A stretch of 64,000 nucleotides of DNA from Malania oleifera (GCF_029873635.1 NC_080423.1:104885773-104949772); one strand, 5' to 3'; positions 21,823 to 34,611 are shown, counted from the first letter of the stretch. Notes: generated by a model not told the origin, from the sequence alone. Made by a program: numbers and translations.

Positions 21823-23313
21823 CCCCCCCTCAAGATGAATATGTATATTCTGAATATTCATCTTGCGAAGACTATGATGAAATGGAAGAGAACTGAGAGG
21901 CTTAGTGAAAATGTCTGCCAATTGCAATCGTGAAGGAACATGGAACAACTTTATTATATTTTGTTGTAGTTTTTGTCTAATAAGATGACAGTCGATTTGT
22001 ATATGCTTAGTTCTCTTATGTTGAATTGGGTTGGTAGCAATGGACAAGGCTGATTTACTATCAATGTAAACCAAAACTGGATGTTGATAAGGAATAGACA
22101 AATCATGTAGTGCATAAAGAAGCCATTGAATTTCACAAGTTGTGGAGGCAAGTGCCCTGTATTCAGCTTCAGCAAAGGATCTGCTGATAGTTGCTTGCTT
22201 TTTGCTCGTCCAGGAAATTAAGGAATCACCCAAGAAGACAGAAAAACCAGTGACACTTTGTCGAGTATCAATACAGCCTACCCAATCACTATCGGAGAAA
22301 GCTTTGAGCTGCAATTCTGAAGAACCTGGAAAGAATAATCCTTGACCAGGAGTAGCTTTTAGGTACCTGAGAACTCGAATGGCAGCTTGGAAATGACTCA
22401 CAGCAGGTTTGGCCAAAAACTGACTCAGAACTTGGACTGAAAATGCAAGATCAGGTCTAGTTAAAGTTAAATACAACAATTTCCCAACCAATCTTCTATA
22501 GGCTGAAGGATCCTCACATAAAGCAGAATCAGAAGCAGTGAGTTTTAAGTTTGAATCCATAGGAAAAGTTGTAGGCTTTGCACCAAGAACTCCAGCTTGT
22601 TCAAGCATATCGAGAACAAATTTCCTTTGGTAAAGAGATATACCAGTTTTAGATCTTGCAATCTCCAAGCCAAGAAAATATTTAAGTTCCCCCAAATCTT
22701 TAATGGTAAACTTGTCATGTAAAAAGGACTTAAGTAGCTATATTTCAAGTAAACTATCACTGGCCAGAAGAATATCATCTACATAGACTAGTAAAGCTAT
22801 GAAGGATGATGTAGATTTCTTGATAAACAAAGAACAATCAGAGCTACCTTGAGTAAAACCATAATTAAGTAGTGCTGTGGATAGTTTAGCAAACCATTGC
22901 CTAGAAGCTTGCTTCTAACCATATAAACTCTTTAAAAGTTTACAAACTTTATGTTCTCCCTTGACAACCAAACTAGGTGGCAAATCCATATAAACTTCTT
23001 CATGCAAATCACCATGTAAGAAAGCATTATTAACATCTAACTGATGAAGATGCCAATGCTTAACAGCAGCTATAGCAAGTAGTAGTCGAATGGAAGTTAT
23101 CTTTGCTACAGGAGAAAAAGTATCAAAACAATCCAATCCTTCTTGTTGAGTATAACCTTTAGCTACCAATCTAGCTTTGTGCCTCTCAATAGATCCATCT
23201 GCTTTATACTTGATTCGAAAAACCCACTTACAACCAATGGTCTTTTTATCTTTAGGAAGAGTAACAAGTTCCCAAGTTTTATTTAATTCTAAGGCATTTA
23301 TTTCATTGTGCAT
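21793..23313 (-). pseudogene. copia-C reverse transcriptase and RNase H (two or more stops)
   Basis: The RT starts near 23313 with '[20 protein letters not shown]', then '[20 protein letters not shown]' and '[20 protein letters not shown]'. Stops fall after KSLYG (about 22915) and near 22740. Between them 'LLVYVDDILLA' carries the intact catalytic YVDD. From 22695 a clean 300-residue frame gives MGELKYFLGLEIARSKTG, RLVGKLLYLTLTRPDLAFSV, then RNase H: SDSDWVGCIDTRQSVTG, FAEAEYRALA, YIDSKSALSIATNPIQHKRT, ADIFTKPL. Few changes separate it from coding competence, so it is younger than copia-A. Confidence 0.88.
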
Positions 23314-23334
23314 TGCAGCTTGCCATTCAGGATT

Positions 23335-24786
23335 TTAAGCAGCTAATTTGTAAGTTTTGGGTTCTTTGAAGGCTGAAAGAGATACTAAAAAAGCTTTATG
23401 AAAAGAAGACAATCGATTTGTAGAAAGAAAATCATATATGGGATATAAAATACCTATATTAGGAGAACAATCAGCAATAGCAGATGAGGGAGTTGCAATT
23501 GGAACCTGTGAAGCAGTACCACAATAAAAATCCTGCAAGTAACTTGGTTTTTGTTTAATTCTTGAAGACTTTCTAAGTTGTGGTAGAATAATATTTGGGA
23601 TATGATCATTGGTCAAAGAAGATTGATGGTGTGAAAGATGCTGATCAGTTTGATGATGTGAAGAATGCTGATCAGGGATGAGGTGTTGAGGTGATGATAG
23701 ATGTTGATTAGAAGAAATACTAGAAGAATTAGAACAGAAATCTGAAGTAGAAGGTGTAGGAGGAAATAAAAAAATATGATTGTCAGGATTAGATGGAAAA
23801 GCATTGAAAGGAAAAATATTTTCAGAAAAGGCTACATTTCTTGAAATGAAAATCTTATTAGTATTAAGATCCATTAATTTGTAGCCTTTGATATCATAGG
23901 GATAACCCGAGAAAAGACATTTGGTAGCTCGTGAATCAAATTTATGTCTATGAGTTGTAAGTGTTGATGCAAAACAAAGACAACCAAACACTTTGAGGTG
24001 AGAAAGATTAGGTGGTTTATCAAATAACATCTCGAATGGTGTTTTGTTGTTGAGAAGAGAAGTAGGAATTCTGTTTATGATATGAGCTACTGTTAATACA
24101 CAGTCACTCCAAAAAATTAAAGGCATGTTTGCTTGAAATAGTAAAGCCCTGGCAGTGTTTAATAAATGTTGATGCTTTCTTTCCACAACTCCATTTTGTT
24201 GAGGAGTTGCAACACAACTTCTTTGATGTATAATACCATTATCATTATAAAATTAAGTCAAAAGAAATTCAGGACCATTATCGGATCGTATTGTTTTGAT
24301 AGGAACACTGAACTGGGTCATTATCATTTTGCAAAAAATTTTAAGGATAGAAGAAACTTCAGATTTCATCTTGAGCATGTAAACCCAAGTACAACGTGTA
24401 TAGTCATCAACTATAGTAAGAAAATATTTGAAACCAGAATAAGAAACAACATTGAAAGGACCCCATATATCACAATGAATCAAATCAAACTTTTTATTTG
24501 AACAGGTTTGAGATATAGGAAATGAAAGCTTTCTTTGTTTTGCTAAATGACATACATGACAAACATTTGTAGATTTGAAAGATATAGATGAGTCCAACTA
24601 TTTAAGAAAGGGTAATCTTGAATTAGAAACATGGCCAAGTCTGTAATGCCAAGTATCTAACTGAGTTTGAGTAATGGCTGAAGCCAAGGAGGAAGAATGA
24701 AACATGGTTTGGTTGTGAGAAGCAGCCCTTGAAGTAGCTTGAGATAAGTGGTACAGTCCATGTTTTTCAAATGCAATCCCAATCAT
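23335..24786 (-). pseudogene. copia-C integrase (two stops)
   Basis: From the minus-strand start: pre-integrase 'LDTWHYRLGHVSNSRLPFL', a stop at about 24598, then the HHCC end CHVCHLAKQRKLSFP, 'DLIHCDIWGPFNVVS' (first catalytic Asp region), 'FLTIVDDYTRCTWVYML', IRSDNGPEF (second Asp), a stop near 24254, [14 protein letters not shown] (third catalytic Glu) and a C-terminal '[12 protein letters not shown]' segment to about 23860. A Ser/His-rich linker follows, with repeated 'HLSHHQ'-like strings. Confidence 0.87.
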
Positions 24787-24804
24787 CTTCTTTGTCGATT
24801 GGTC

Positions 24805-26250
24805 CTATAAAATACAATGGGAGTCAAAAAAGGAAGCACAAATATTAGATTGCTTTGTTAGTTTAGAAACAGACAGTAAATTGAATGAAAAACTGGGAAC
24901 AAATAAAACATCATGTAAAGAAAGTGTGTTTGAAAGACAAATTTTGCCAATGTGTGAAACTGGAACAGAATTCCCATTTGGCAAATTTATGGAAACATTG
25001 ATTTGTTTAGGAGGAGAAGAATATAATAGTGGTGAACATGTCATGTGGTCTGTTGCACCTGTATCCAGAATCCATGAGGATACATTCTGCAAAGATGAAG
25101 AGGCAGAGTAACAAAAATTTGAGGGATTACCAGAAAATTGAGAAGCAACAATGTTGACAGCAGGTGAAGGTGTTTGGGTGAATGTTGAAGATGAAGTAGA
25201 ATTTGCAAGTGCCAACAATTTATTGAATTCCTCAGAAGTAAAAGAAAACTTTTGATCTTCGTTACTATGTTGAGCAGAGATCTCAGATGTTGTTACAGCA
25301 GCATGAGCAGTGGGTGGTTTCCTCGTTCCTTTTGGTCCAGTCCAACCAGGAGGGTAACCATGAAGCTGAAAACATTTTTCTATTGTATGGCCATTATATC
25401 CACAATGAGTGCAGTATAAAGAAGATCTTTTCTGTTTGTCCTTAGAAAATTTCAAAGGAACATATGGCTGAGTATTTTGTTTGGCAATCAAAGCATGAGT
25501 ATTATTATTGACAACATTGTGTAGCTGTCTTTGACTTTCTTCTTGAAGTAGTAAAGAAAATACTTTTGTCATACTCGGTAATGGTGAAACCATAAGTAAT
25601 TGACTTCGAATTGGAGCATAGGAATCATTCAGCCCAATCAAAAACTTTAACACATAATCAGATTGCTGGCTAATCAGCAAAAAATCAAACAGGTTGCAGG
25701 TACAAGTTGTCATTTTGCCACAACTACATGTAGGAAATGGTCTATAGTTAACATACTCATCCCATAATGATTTGAAAGAATTAAAATACTCAGTGATTGA
25801 TAAAGAACCCTGAGTAATGGAACTTAGCGATTTTTCAAGGTGGAATACTCTTGGACCATCACTTCGTAAGTATCTTGTTTTCAGCTCGTTCCAAAGATCA
25901 ACAGCAGATGTAACATAGAGAAGACTATTCCTTATTTCCTTGGAAATGGAATTCATTAACCATGAGAGAACTAGATTATTTGCACACAGCCATACAGTAT
26001 GGAGAGAACACTGATTTATAGGAGGAGCAAGAATCGAACCATCAATGAATGCTGCCTTATTTTTTACTGTTAAAGCAATGGTGATTGATCTACTCCATGC
26101 AATATAATTATCACCATTAAAGATTTCAGAAACAAGTAATGTACCAGGATTATCACTTGGATGCAAGTAATATGGACTGGATGTATCATCCGAAAGGTTG
26201 ATCACGTGATGAGAAGTATGAGAGCTGGTAGAATTTTCAGCAAAAGTCAT
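24805..26250 (-). pseudogene. copia-C gag-protease (uninterrupted frame of a dead polyprotein)
   Basis: The frame is open from 26340; the likely start is the Met at 26250 (MTFAENSTSSHTSHHV) because the upstream 30 codons read primer-site leader. Gag core: 'NPGTLLVSEIFNGDNYIAWS' then 'AVDLWNELKTRYLRSDGPRV'. An insertion with cysteines (CSCGKMTTCTC) lies near residue 180 of the Met-26250 protein. The zinc knuckle CTHCGYNGHTIEKC is followed by FQLHGYPPGW. The protease motif WILDTGATDHM has an intact DTG. The stop at 24805 separates it from integrase. It is intact enough that gag-protease might still be translated if transcribed. Confidence 0.88.
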
Positions 26251-26540
26251 TTCTGAAATTCTTCCAAGAAATGTAAAGTAATGTAAAATTTTCAGAACAA
26301 AGATCTTTCCTTGTAAAAAACAGAGACAATGCCGATTCAATATTCACTGTTCAACTTCTCTGATATAAGTATAATGCCAAGAAATGTCTTCATCAGCTTC
26401 TTTGTTCAGCTGCAGACCTTTGTGAATATTTGTACTGACCAGAATTTGGAGATAAATGCAAAGGCTATGGAAAGATTGTTAAAGAAAAGAAAAACAGAGT
26501 TTCTGTGGTTTTCTTGAAAAATTGCGAAAGAGAAGTATTT

Positions 26541-26765
26541 AGCTCTGATACCATGACAGACTTTGTATTTGCTAAAAAATACTCTTTTTTTATTTAATAC
26601 AAAATACAGAATACATGACTGTATTTATACAACACAAGAAACAAGAAAAATAAAAAATAACAACTTAACTATCTAAAACAATATTAACTAACTCAACTGC
26701 TCCTCTTCTATCTTAACCTTAGATTTTACCTCCACTTGTTCAATTCTTGAAATAATATTCCAACA
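26541..26765 (-). repeat. 5' LTR and primer site of copia-C
   Basis: The LTR is 26554-26765, ending CCAACA. The primer site is 26541-26553, reading TGGTATCAGAGCT on the minus strand. Confidence 0.92.
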
Positions 26766-26770
26766 TTGCA

Positions 26771-27000
26771 AAATGATAAAATTTTAAAAAATATTATTTC
26801 ACAAAATATTTTTTATTTGGTGAACCGAACATCATCCAAGTTGAATTATATTAAAAAAAATAAAAGGCAAGAAAAAAACTGCAACTGCCTACAACTGAAA
26901 CCGAATTAAATATATTTTATCTAAACTAAATTATCTTTAAAATAAATAAACAAATGTTTTTTTTTTCTTTTTTGGGTTTTGCTTTCTATTAACGCCGCAA
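26771..27000. other. AT-rich spacer, no gene seen
   Basis: It continues the host sequence into which copia-C inserted (GGACTTTGCA on the left side). It contains A/T runs and no supported frame. Confidence 0.6.
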
Positions 27001-27430
27001 ACTCCGCCGTAAATTAAACACTAAAAGACAAAAGCCACGACGCGATCACGCAACTGACGTGGCATCACGGCGCGAACCGGAGCTCAACGCCGACAACCAC
27101 GCGGGATGCCGGCCGACTTTTGGGGGTGTCCCCTCTCCCACAGCTACCTCCTCATCTCCCGTCACATGGGATTTCAGTCAATCCCGGCCGTCCGCCAACG
27201 ACCGCCCGGGGCCATTCTGGGCCGTCGATGATCAAATAGGGTGAAGGCACAGTCACGATGAGTGTTCTCGTCGGACGGCGACAGTCGTGATGGTTACCTG
27301 GCAACCTCCTCGTCCCAGCACGTGGCGTCAGGTGATCCGTCCATGTGTCACTCCCTCTCCGCCAATCGTTTTTCTCCTTCGCACATGCAGGGGTCGTGTC
27401 TGTCCACGTCAGATCTTATCTCACTTTTTC
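27001..27430. promoter_or_regulatory. GC-rich island with ACGT-core boxes (promoter-like)
   Basis: GC and CpG content rises sharply against neighbours. It contains TGACGTGGC (27055-27063) and GCACGTGGCGTC (27318-27329), both matching the ACGT-core G-box/ABRE class bound by plant bZIP factors, with several CCGGCCG/CGCCGG strings. An open frame 27059-27244 (MASRREPELNADNHAG...) is Pro/Ser-rich and matches nothing recognised; it may be chance in GC-rich DNA. No downstream gene was identified on either strand, so this may be a promoter orphaned by the copia-C insertion or a relic of a lost gene. Confidence 0.4.
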
Positions 27431-29739
27431 TCTCCACCTAAAATTATGCAGATTTGATTATTTTATTTTATTTTTTCTTTTTCTGCCAAATTCCGATCTG
27501 AATTTTTGTTGTCGGTGGATTAAATTTGAAATCCGTGGGGATTGGAATTGGAATTCCTACTTGTGTGATTGGTCAAAAATTTACACTAAGCATGTGTTTG
27601 TGCGAAAAGAAAATCCAGCTGTCATTTTCTTGAGAAAAACCCTAAACTTAAGGTACACTGAATAATAATTACGAATGCAAAATAGTACAACTAAAAATTC
27701 TCAATTCACGCTTTACTTATTCAGCTGCAACATGTTACTTTCTTTATAATTTTAAAAAAGTTTATATGTGTAACGAAATCATTTAATATGTATAAAATAT
27801 AAGTTTGCGGAATGTAGTTCTTTCCTTTTTAGTGAGTTTATGCAAGGAAGTATAAGAAAGGTTCATCCTTTTTCGTGCTTCTGAATTTGTTGTTGTCTAA
27901 AATATAAGACACGTAATAAATAGGTCTCATTAGTATTAATTGTATGTCTTCAAACGATTTATTAGGATTAGAAGTGAAAGTTATGATCATCTATCTCTGT
28001 CCATACATACTTGTTAAGACATGTGAAAAGATTAAGGTATTTCATAATTTTTTGATCTGATTCCTCAACCTATGTCTCTTTGTGAGTTGATAATGAACTA
28101 TTGAAAGATGGGGCCGAGTGTATCGCCTTAATCACATGTCTCTTGTCAATATATAAACAAAATTAACTTTCAACTTTTGGTTTGGGAGATGAGGTAATGA
28201 GCTCTTACATTCAAGGAACAGTCGAATCACTCAAATACTGACAATGCTCAAGTAAAATGCATGTAATTGGATCAAGTTGTCCTTTCTATTTCTTTTCTTT
28301 TTTTAAATGTTGTAATTTAGTGTTTAGAGTTTAAATTTTAAATTTAGATTTTTTTGAATTCTAACAGCATGTAAGACGAAATTATATTTCATTTTATCCA
28401 AATTTACACAAATTTAAACTTTAGATTTAGAATCTATGTTTTTAATGTAGCGTGGGTTATTCATACACCAAACACTATTTAATCATTTGGGGTTTGGAAT
28501 TCAGATCCTGGATTTAGATATTTGTGAATTTTGGACAAAATGTAGTACAACAGTATTTCTATTTCTCTATTCTCGTCGTCTAATAGGAATAAAGCAGGTT
28601 ATGCAACAGTATTGTTGGATATGTGGCTCATTGAGCGAAACGCATGTGCCAGAAAAGGAGGATGAAGCAAAGAATAAGGAAGTAGGCTGCAGGAAAAAAT
28701 CGTCGACGGTATTATTCGGCACTAAGCACGGATTTTGAATAGGGGAGATCAGTAGATTGTGAGATTTAGAGGATTTTCTTTCGGAATTTGCTACAGTGAT
28801 GCATTCTAAGTCTACATTTGACAGAGGTCTTATATTTAGATTTGTGTAAACTCGAACAAAATGTAATATAATATTATACTAAATTGTATTTGAATATATT
28901 CAAATCCGAAATCAATCATGCTCTCAAACACAACGTAAGTAAACTTGTTGTAAATAGTAACGCGTAAGATACAAGTTTACGCCGCCTTGAGAGATAAGAT
29001 TTCTAAAAGCAATAATAAAAATAATAATACTTAATATATATTGAATCTCAATCAAAAAGAAGTAAGATTGTGGATCTTTTATTTTAATAAATTAATTAAG
29101 TATCCAAACGTGTACGATATTATCTCATCGAACAATAACAACAATGATTAAAAGGGATACCCAACAAAACTAACAAACCACCAAATAATCTTGCTTACAA
29201 AAGGGGCACCAGTGGCCCAACCTTGGCATTGTGCAGAAGGGTTTGGGAATGAGATCAACGAGCCAGAATGCATCCTAAAATAACAAGCATAGATTATAAT
29301 TAATAATGAAATATAATTTAGGTTAAAGTTAAACGGATCTTTTTTCAAATCCAACGATAAGATTGGAATCCAATTAAACAACCATGTCCGCACAAAATTA
29401 AAGCTGGAATTTTCCTATCAGCTTTTCACTGTTATAAATATATTCTATGATGAAAAATTGGGAACCAACCTTCGCCAATCTCTTTCTCTTTCTCTTTTTT
29501 CTCTTTTTCTCTTTTTTTTAGTTTTTATTTTAATAAAAATTGGCGAAATTGAGACTTGGAAGTTCCACCAATCTTCAAAAGTCCAAAAAAGGGGAGGGTC
29601 CAATTGGACGTCGTTTAATGGCAGGCAGATGCCTCTGTGCTGCATGTGATCCCGTTGAAAAACAAAACCACACCCACGAGCCATCCCAACCAAAAAAAAA
29701 AAAAACACCTATTCCCTATATATATATTTAAAATATATA

Positions 29740-29740
<1 letters not shown>
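27431..29740. other. AT-rich non-coding stretch
   Basis: No recognisable gene, repeat or transposon end was found. Short frames at 28487-28738 and 29148-29708 have no family resemblance and overlap low-complexity CT/GA runs (29478-29520). Confidence 0.5.

Positions 29741-29772
<32 letters not shown>
29741..29772. repeat. (TA)n microsatellite
   Basis: About 16 TA units, following a further short TA run at 29717-29740. Confidence 0.95.
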
Positions 29773-29774
<2 letters not shown>

Positions 29775-30080
29775 CCAAGCTTACTTGTGCAAGTGAATCA
29801 AATAGGCTCATAAATTATTCGAATTCAACTCGTTTTATAGCTCGATTCAATTCCATTGTGCTTGAGTTTAGGTGGAGATTGAATTATTTAAATTAATTAA
29901 TTAACGAGTTATTTGTAAGCCTAATCGAGTTTCTCTAGTTTTATTAGTTTTAGATTATTTAAGTGATTATCATATGACTTCCATATATTTTTTATTGATA
30001 TTAATTTGTAGCTAAATAAAGTTTATTTAAATCAAGTTCACGATTTAAAAACTTCTAACCCAATTCAGCTGGAGTTCAAC
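29773..30080. repeat. AT-rich dispersed-repeat relic split by the Tork-like element
   Basis: Strings such as 'aactcgttttatagctcgat' and 'taatcgag' are typical of MITE-like 'agctcga' repeats. The sequence resumes at 37465 after the TCAAC duplication of the Tork-like insertion and runs to about 37560. No clear terminal repeats were found. Confidence 0.4.
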
Positions 30081-30633
30081 TGTTGTAATATGGATGAGAT
30101 AATTAAGATACACAGTGAAATAGATACAACAAGTAAATGGAACACAACCAGAAAATGATAAATAACAAGAACAACAATAAGATTTACATGGTTCGGAAAA
30201 ACCTACATTCACAAAAGCAATGACACAAGAATTTCACTAAGAAAATCACAAAGTACACAATACACTTCTCAAATGATCACACGCACTGTTAATACATGCC
30301 CAGAATGACATATATAACAGTCTTTCGGAGGTTTCCTTCCAGTTACCCAACCACCCCAACGTTCAAAATTCAAAATGTAAAAAAATGCTTGCAGCCCAGA
30401 CGCACTCGTCGGCGAGTATAGGGGATTCATCGACGATCCATAGAAAGACACTCATCGACAAGAACATGGCATTCGTCGACAAGCCCATTTTATGAAATAT
30501 TCCTGCTCTCGGGATTTACTCGTCGACGAGCACAAGACACTCATTGTCGAGTCCTTACTATGTTGCCCCTTTACGTTTTTCTTCCTTCTTTGATTAAGAA
30601 ATCCAAAGTATAAGAGTCATACCACGAACAACA
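30081..30633 (-). repeat. 3' LTR of the Tork-like element
   Basis: It pairs with 36907-37459, from TGTTGTAATATGG to GAACAACA. It contains the palindrome cluster at 30405-30551. Confidence 0.92.
30309..30551 (-). promoter_or_regulatory. U3 palindrome cluster and TATA, Tork-like 3' LTR
   Basis: CTCGTCGACGAG is exact near 30520. Variants lie near 30405, 30427, 30451, 30472 and 30541. On the minus strand TTATATATG (30309-30318) follows about 90 bp downstream. The other LTR has the same arrangement. Confidence 0.55.
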
Positions 30634-30741
30634 ATCTCCACCTTGGCGATTATACGCCCCTTAGGAGAATCCTGAAAAACATGTCTAACTGCTCCACCTT
30701 GAACTTGAAACGCTTGGTTGGGTTTGTCTCCCTTTTATTAA

Positions 30742-32247
30742 TTAGAGACATGGAGTAAGTCCAAGCAATGCTTGAACTGAAGTAATTGATTTCGTCAGAA
30801 TATCTGCTACATTTTCAGTCGTGTGAACTTTCTCCAACACAAGCTCACCTGAAGCAATCAATTCTCGACCCCTGTGGAACCTCACATTAGTATGTTTGGT
30901 TCTAGCATGATATATCTGATTCTTCACCAAGTAAATGACACTCTAACTATCACAATGCAGTATCACTCCATATTACTGTAACCCCAGCTCTCTGACTAAA
31001 CTAGTAAGTCATAAGGCTTCCTTTGCAACTTTGGCAACTGCTATATATTCCGTCTCAGTTATGGATAATGCTACCAAAGACTGTACCATGGATCTCCAAC
31101 ATACCAGTCCTCCTACAAGGGTAAATACATATCCCTTTATAGACCTTCTGTCATCCATATCTCCCGTATAATCAACATCAACAAACCCTATAACTAAAAG
31201 ACAACCCTATTGCTTGTTGAACATGATGTCATATCCCGATGTATCTCATAAGTATTTGAGTATCCATTTGACGGCTTCCCAATGTTGCCTTCCTAGATTA
31301 GAGAGAAACTTACTAACCACGCTCACCACATGAACCAAATCTGACCTTGTACACACCATAGCATACATTAAACTCCCCACAACACTAGCATAGGGGACCT
31401 TTGACATGTCCTGGATTTCCTCATCCATACTTGGGCAATCTGTAGTAGACAACTTGAAATGATTCGCTAGAGGTGTACACACTAGTCTTACATCAGCTAT
31501 GTTAAACCTCTCCAACACCTTATGCACATAACCACCCTGAGATAGCCATAATCTCCCTACAGTTCTATCACGGCGAATCTCCATACCAAGTATTTTCTTG
31601 GCCGAGTCAAGATCCTTTAGGTCAAATTTCTTATACAATAGGTCTTTTAACTGATTTACCTTAGTTAAATCTTTTGCAGATATTAACATGTCATCGACGT
31701 AAAATAACAAGAAAATAAGATAACCATCCTCAAGCTTGTTCACATATATGAAGCAGTCATACTCACACCTTTTGTAGTCAATCTTGATCATGTAAGAATC
31801 AAACCGTTTATACCATTGCCTTGGAGACTATTTCAGCCCATAAAAAGATTTCTTCAACCTGCAAACAAAATTTTCTTTTCTCGGTTCAATGAATCCCTTC
31901 GATTGTACCATGTAGATTTGTTCCTCCAAGTCACTGTGAAGAAATGTCGTCTTCACATCTATTTGTTCCAAATGAAGATCATAATGGTCTACCAACCCCA
32001 ATACAATTCTAATAGAAGTATGTCGGACCACTAGAGAAAAGATCTCATCATAATATATCCCCTTCTTCTGTAAGTATCCTTTTGCCACCAACCGTGCCTT
32101 GAATTTCTCTCCCTCCTTTTCTGAAATTATCTCATTCTTCCTATATACCCATTTGCAACCTATCGGTCTCTTCCTATCTGTAAGCTCCACAAAATCCCAA
32201 GTTTTGTTCTTATGTAGTGATTCCATCTCCTCAATCATTACATCCAC
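30742..32247 (-). pseudogene. Tork-like reverse transcriptase and RNase H (several stops)
   Basis: The RT begins at about 32247 with 'EEMESLHKNKTWDFVELTDR', then 'RPIGCKWVYRKNE', '[20 protein letters not shown]' and '[20 protein letters not shown]', with a stop after FYGLK near 31828. The next frame (31791-31246) has FYVDDMLISA with intact catalytic Asp pair, LKDLDSAKKILGMEIRRDR and 'VVGSLMYAMVCTRSDL'. RNase H (31240-30742) is reached through further stops and ends with HARTKHTNVRFHRGREL and 'NVADILTKSI'. The AKKILGMEI segment is typical of Tork/Tnt1-like RT. Confidence 0.87.
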
Positions 32248-33774
32248 CCACCTATCTTTCTCCTAACCCTGCACAACCTCTTGAAATGTAGTTGAATCGA
32301 TGCAACTAGTAAGGAAAGCATAAGATACTAATTCTTCAAATCCATACCTTGGTGGAGGTCTAATAGTGCGTCTGGATCTCCGTATAAGAATATCATCAAC
32401 TTGTTGGTTTCCCGAGCTAGAGCTCCCTACAACCATAGGACCATGTGATCATTCCCATTGCCCTGAGCTTCCAACTCCACTTGCACAACATGTTCATCAT
32501 TGCCCCAACTTTCTGGAACCTGTTTTGGTTCATCACACTCTTGAATACGCTTCATCACAGCCTTCTCTTCAAATACTACATCCCTTATGATCACCACCTT
32601 GTTTGCCACTAGGTCCCATAGCCTATACCACTTTACACCCTCTGGATATCCCAAAAAAATGCAACGATGAGACTTTGGGTCAAGCTTAGACCTCTCCTCA
32701 CTAAATACGTGAACATAGGTTGGACACCCGAATACCTTCAATCCATAGTGGTCTACTGTATTTCCCGTCTAAACTCTTCTGCCACTTTGCCCTCTAGTGA
32801 CGCCCTTGGTGATCGGTTTATCAGAAAACAAGTCATGCTTATTGCCTCGACCCATAAGTTCTTTGGTAGCCCTGCATTTAGTCTGAGACACCGAGCCTTT
32901 TCAAAAAGAGTTTGATTCATCTGTTCTTCCACACCATTTTGCTGAGGTGTTCGGCAAACTGTAAAGTGTCTCTTAATGCCCTACTCCGCACAAAACCCCA
33001 TAAACCAAGAATCAGTGTACTCGGTCCTATTATCCGACCTTAAGTATTTGATTCTCCTCCCTGTCAAGTTTTCTACTTCAGCCTTCCAAATCTTAAATTT
33101 GGAAAACATATCTAATTTGTGATGCATGAAGTAAACACAGACCTTCCGTGAGTAATCATCAATAAAACACACATAATACACATGTTCACCCTTTGATGCT
33201 ACTCTAACTAGGCTCAAACATCTGAATGCACATAATCAAGAATACTTATTGTCTTGTGTATAATTTATCTAAACTTTTCCAGGTTTTGTTTTCCAAAAAC
33301 ACAAATCCTACAAAATTCCAGCTGACATGATTTCACTTCAACAATTTCCTCTTGTGCAGTTCCTTCATATCATGTTCCCCCATATGCCACAAGACGATCT
33401 CATCTAATTCAACATCTATGGCTGCAACTCCACCTACAACGGTAGTTCCCTACAATGTGTAGATATTCTCATCCAATTTTTGCCCTTTCTTTACAGTCAG
33501 ATTACCTTTCCATACCGTCAAAACTCCACCTTTGTACTTGTAATTAAAGTCATTACAATCCAAAGTTCTAAGTGATATCAAACTCTTCCTCAACTCTGGT
33601 ATATGTTTTACATTACACAACATTCTTACAGCACCATCAAACATTTTTATCTTTACATTTCCTATGTCAATAATCTTGCAAGAAGCATCATCACCCTAAG
33701 AACTGATCCAAAATTCACTAACCTGTAAGTGCTGAACCGCTCTTTGTTACGATTCATGTGATAAGAACATGTCG
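32248..33774 (-). pseudogene. Tork-like integrase and pre-integrase region (broken)
   Basis: From the minus-strand start: 'CSYHMNRNKERFSTY' (protease remainder), 'RMLCNVKHIPELRKSLISLR' with the 'KGNLTVKKGQK' segment, then a degenerate zinc region. The integrase core follows with YYVCFIDDYSRKVCVYFM and LRSDNRTEY (the usual Gly after Asn replaced by Arg). The C-terminal piece has MKVFGCPTYVHV, 'LDPKSHRCIFLGYPEGVKWY' and RLWDL to about 32620, then the acidic linker. Stops occur near 32980, 32750 and 32427. Confidence 0.83.
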
Positions 33775-33860
33775 TGTAACGACCTGAATAATAATGGAAT
33801 TTAAATAATAAAGAGGAAGAAAAATGGAGACAGTAACAGAAGGAGGAAGTCGACTTCGCG

Positions 33861-34163
33861 TTCGTCAACGACATTGCACTTTGGAAGGAATAACCAAGGG
33901 GAATCATCAGGGCTTCGTTGACGAATACAAGAGATTCATCGACGAAGTTATTAGAAAATTCGTTGACAAATACAAGGGACTCGTCGACGAGGGTATAAAA
34001 GAATTCATCGACGAATACAGAAGATTCATCAATGAAGAAATACCGAGAGAGGTTTAAGCCAACTGAATTTCGTCAACGAGGACTGAATTTCGTCGATGAA
34101 ATTATTGAAGGATTCGTCAACGAATGACGTGGCTCGTTGACGAATCCCCCACTCTATAAATAT
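33861..34163 (+). promoter_or_regulatory. U3 palindrome cluster and TATA box of LTR E
   Basis: About ten variants of TCGTCGACGA (for example CTCGTCGACGAG near 33980, TTCATCGACGAA, TTCGTTGACGAA, TTCGTCAACGAA) lie from 33861 to 34145. TATAAATA follows at 34155. A CT-rich leader runs 34198-34250. Confidence 0.6.
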
Positions 34164-34575
34164 CAAAATCTAGATTTTTACTTTTCAAATTAAGAAATCT
34201 CTCTCCTCTCTCTCTCTCTCCCCTTTGGTTCTCTCTCTCTCTCTTTCGTCGATTTCGAGCTAAATTTATACCGGATCGACAATTCAAAGCCACCATGACG
34301 CTCCTGGGGAAGTTCTCTCCAAATCTGTCGGAGCGGATCGTTGGTGAAAGCAAGTTGAAAATCATCCCTGAGTTGAGGTAAGACTTTTTAAGTCAAATTT
34401 GGTCTTGCGATAATTATAGGAAATGATGTACGCATAAAAATATTGAAGTTTAATACTAGGAGTTTTCATTTTCAAGGTATTAGTCAGGAAATCCTACGGG
34501 TGTTAGACTAGATTATTTTGGAGGCTTTCTCAGGAGCGAGGTAAGGGAATAAACTAACCTAGTTCTTTTGAGAAA

Positions 34576-34577
<2 letters not shown>

Positions 34578-34610
<33 letters not shown>
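34578..34610. repeat. (TA)n microsatellite in LTR E
   Basis: About 16 TA units. Confidence 0.95.

Positions 34611-34611
<1 letters not shown>

Larger units (their letters stand above)
21612..26765 (-). mobile_element. Ty1/copia retrotransposon copia-C, full length, mutated
   Basis: LTRs at 21612-21822 and 26554-26765 (211/212 bp, roughly 90-93% identical by eye) start TGACAGACTTTG. The outer flanks are perfect TTGCA duplications (21607-21611, 26766-26770). On the minus strand TGGTATCAGAGCT follows the 5' LTR, and a CTTGAGGGGGGG purine tract (rc of about 21823-21834) precedes the 3' LTR. Gag, protease, integrase, RT and RNase H are all present in copia order but interrupted by a few stops. 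The RT motif YVDD is intact. The lineage was not fixed; the small LTR and the zinc-knuckle style suggest an Ale/Retrofit-like group. Confidence 0.93.
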
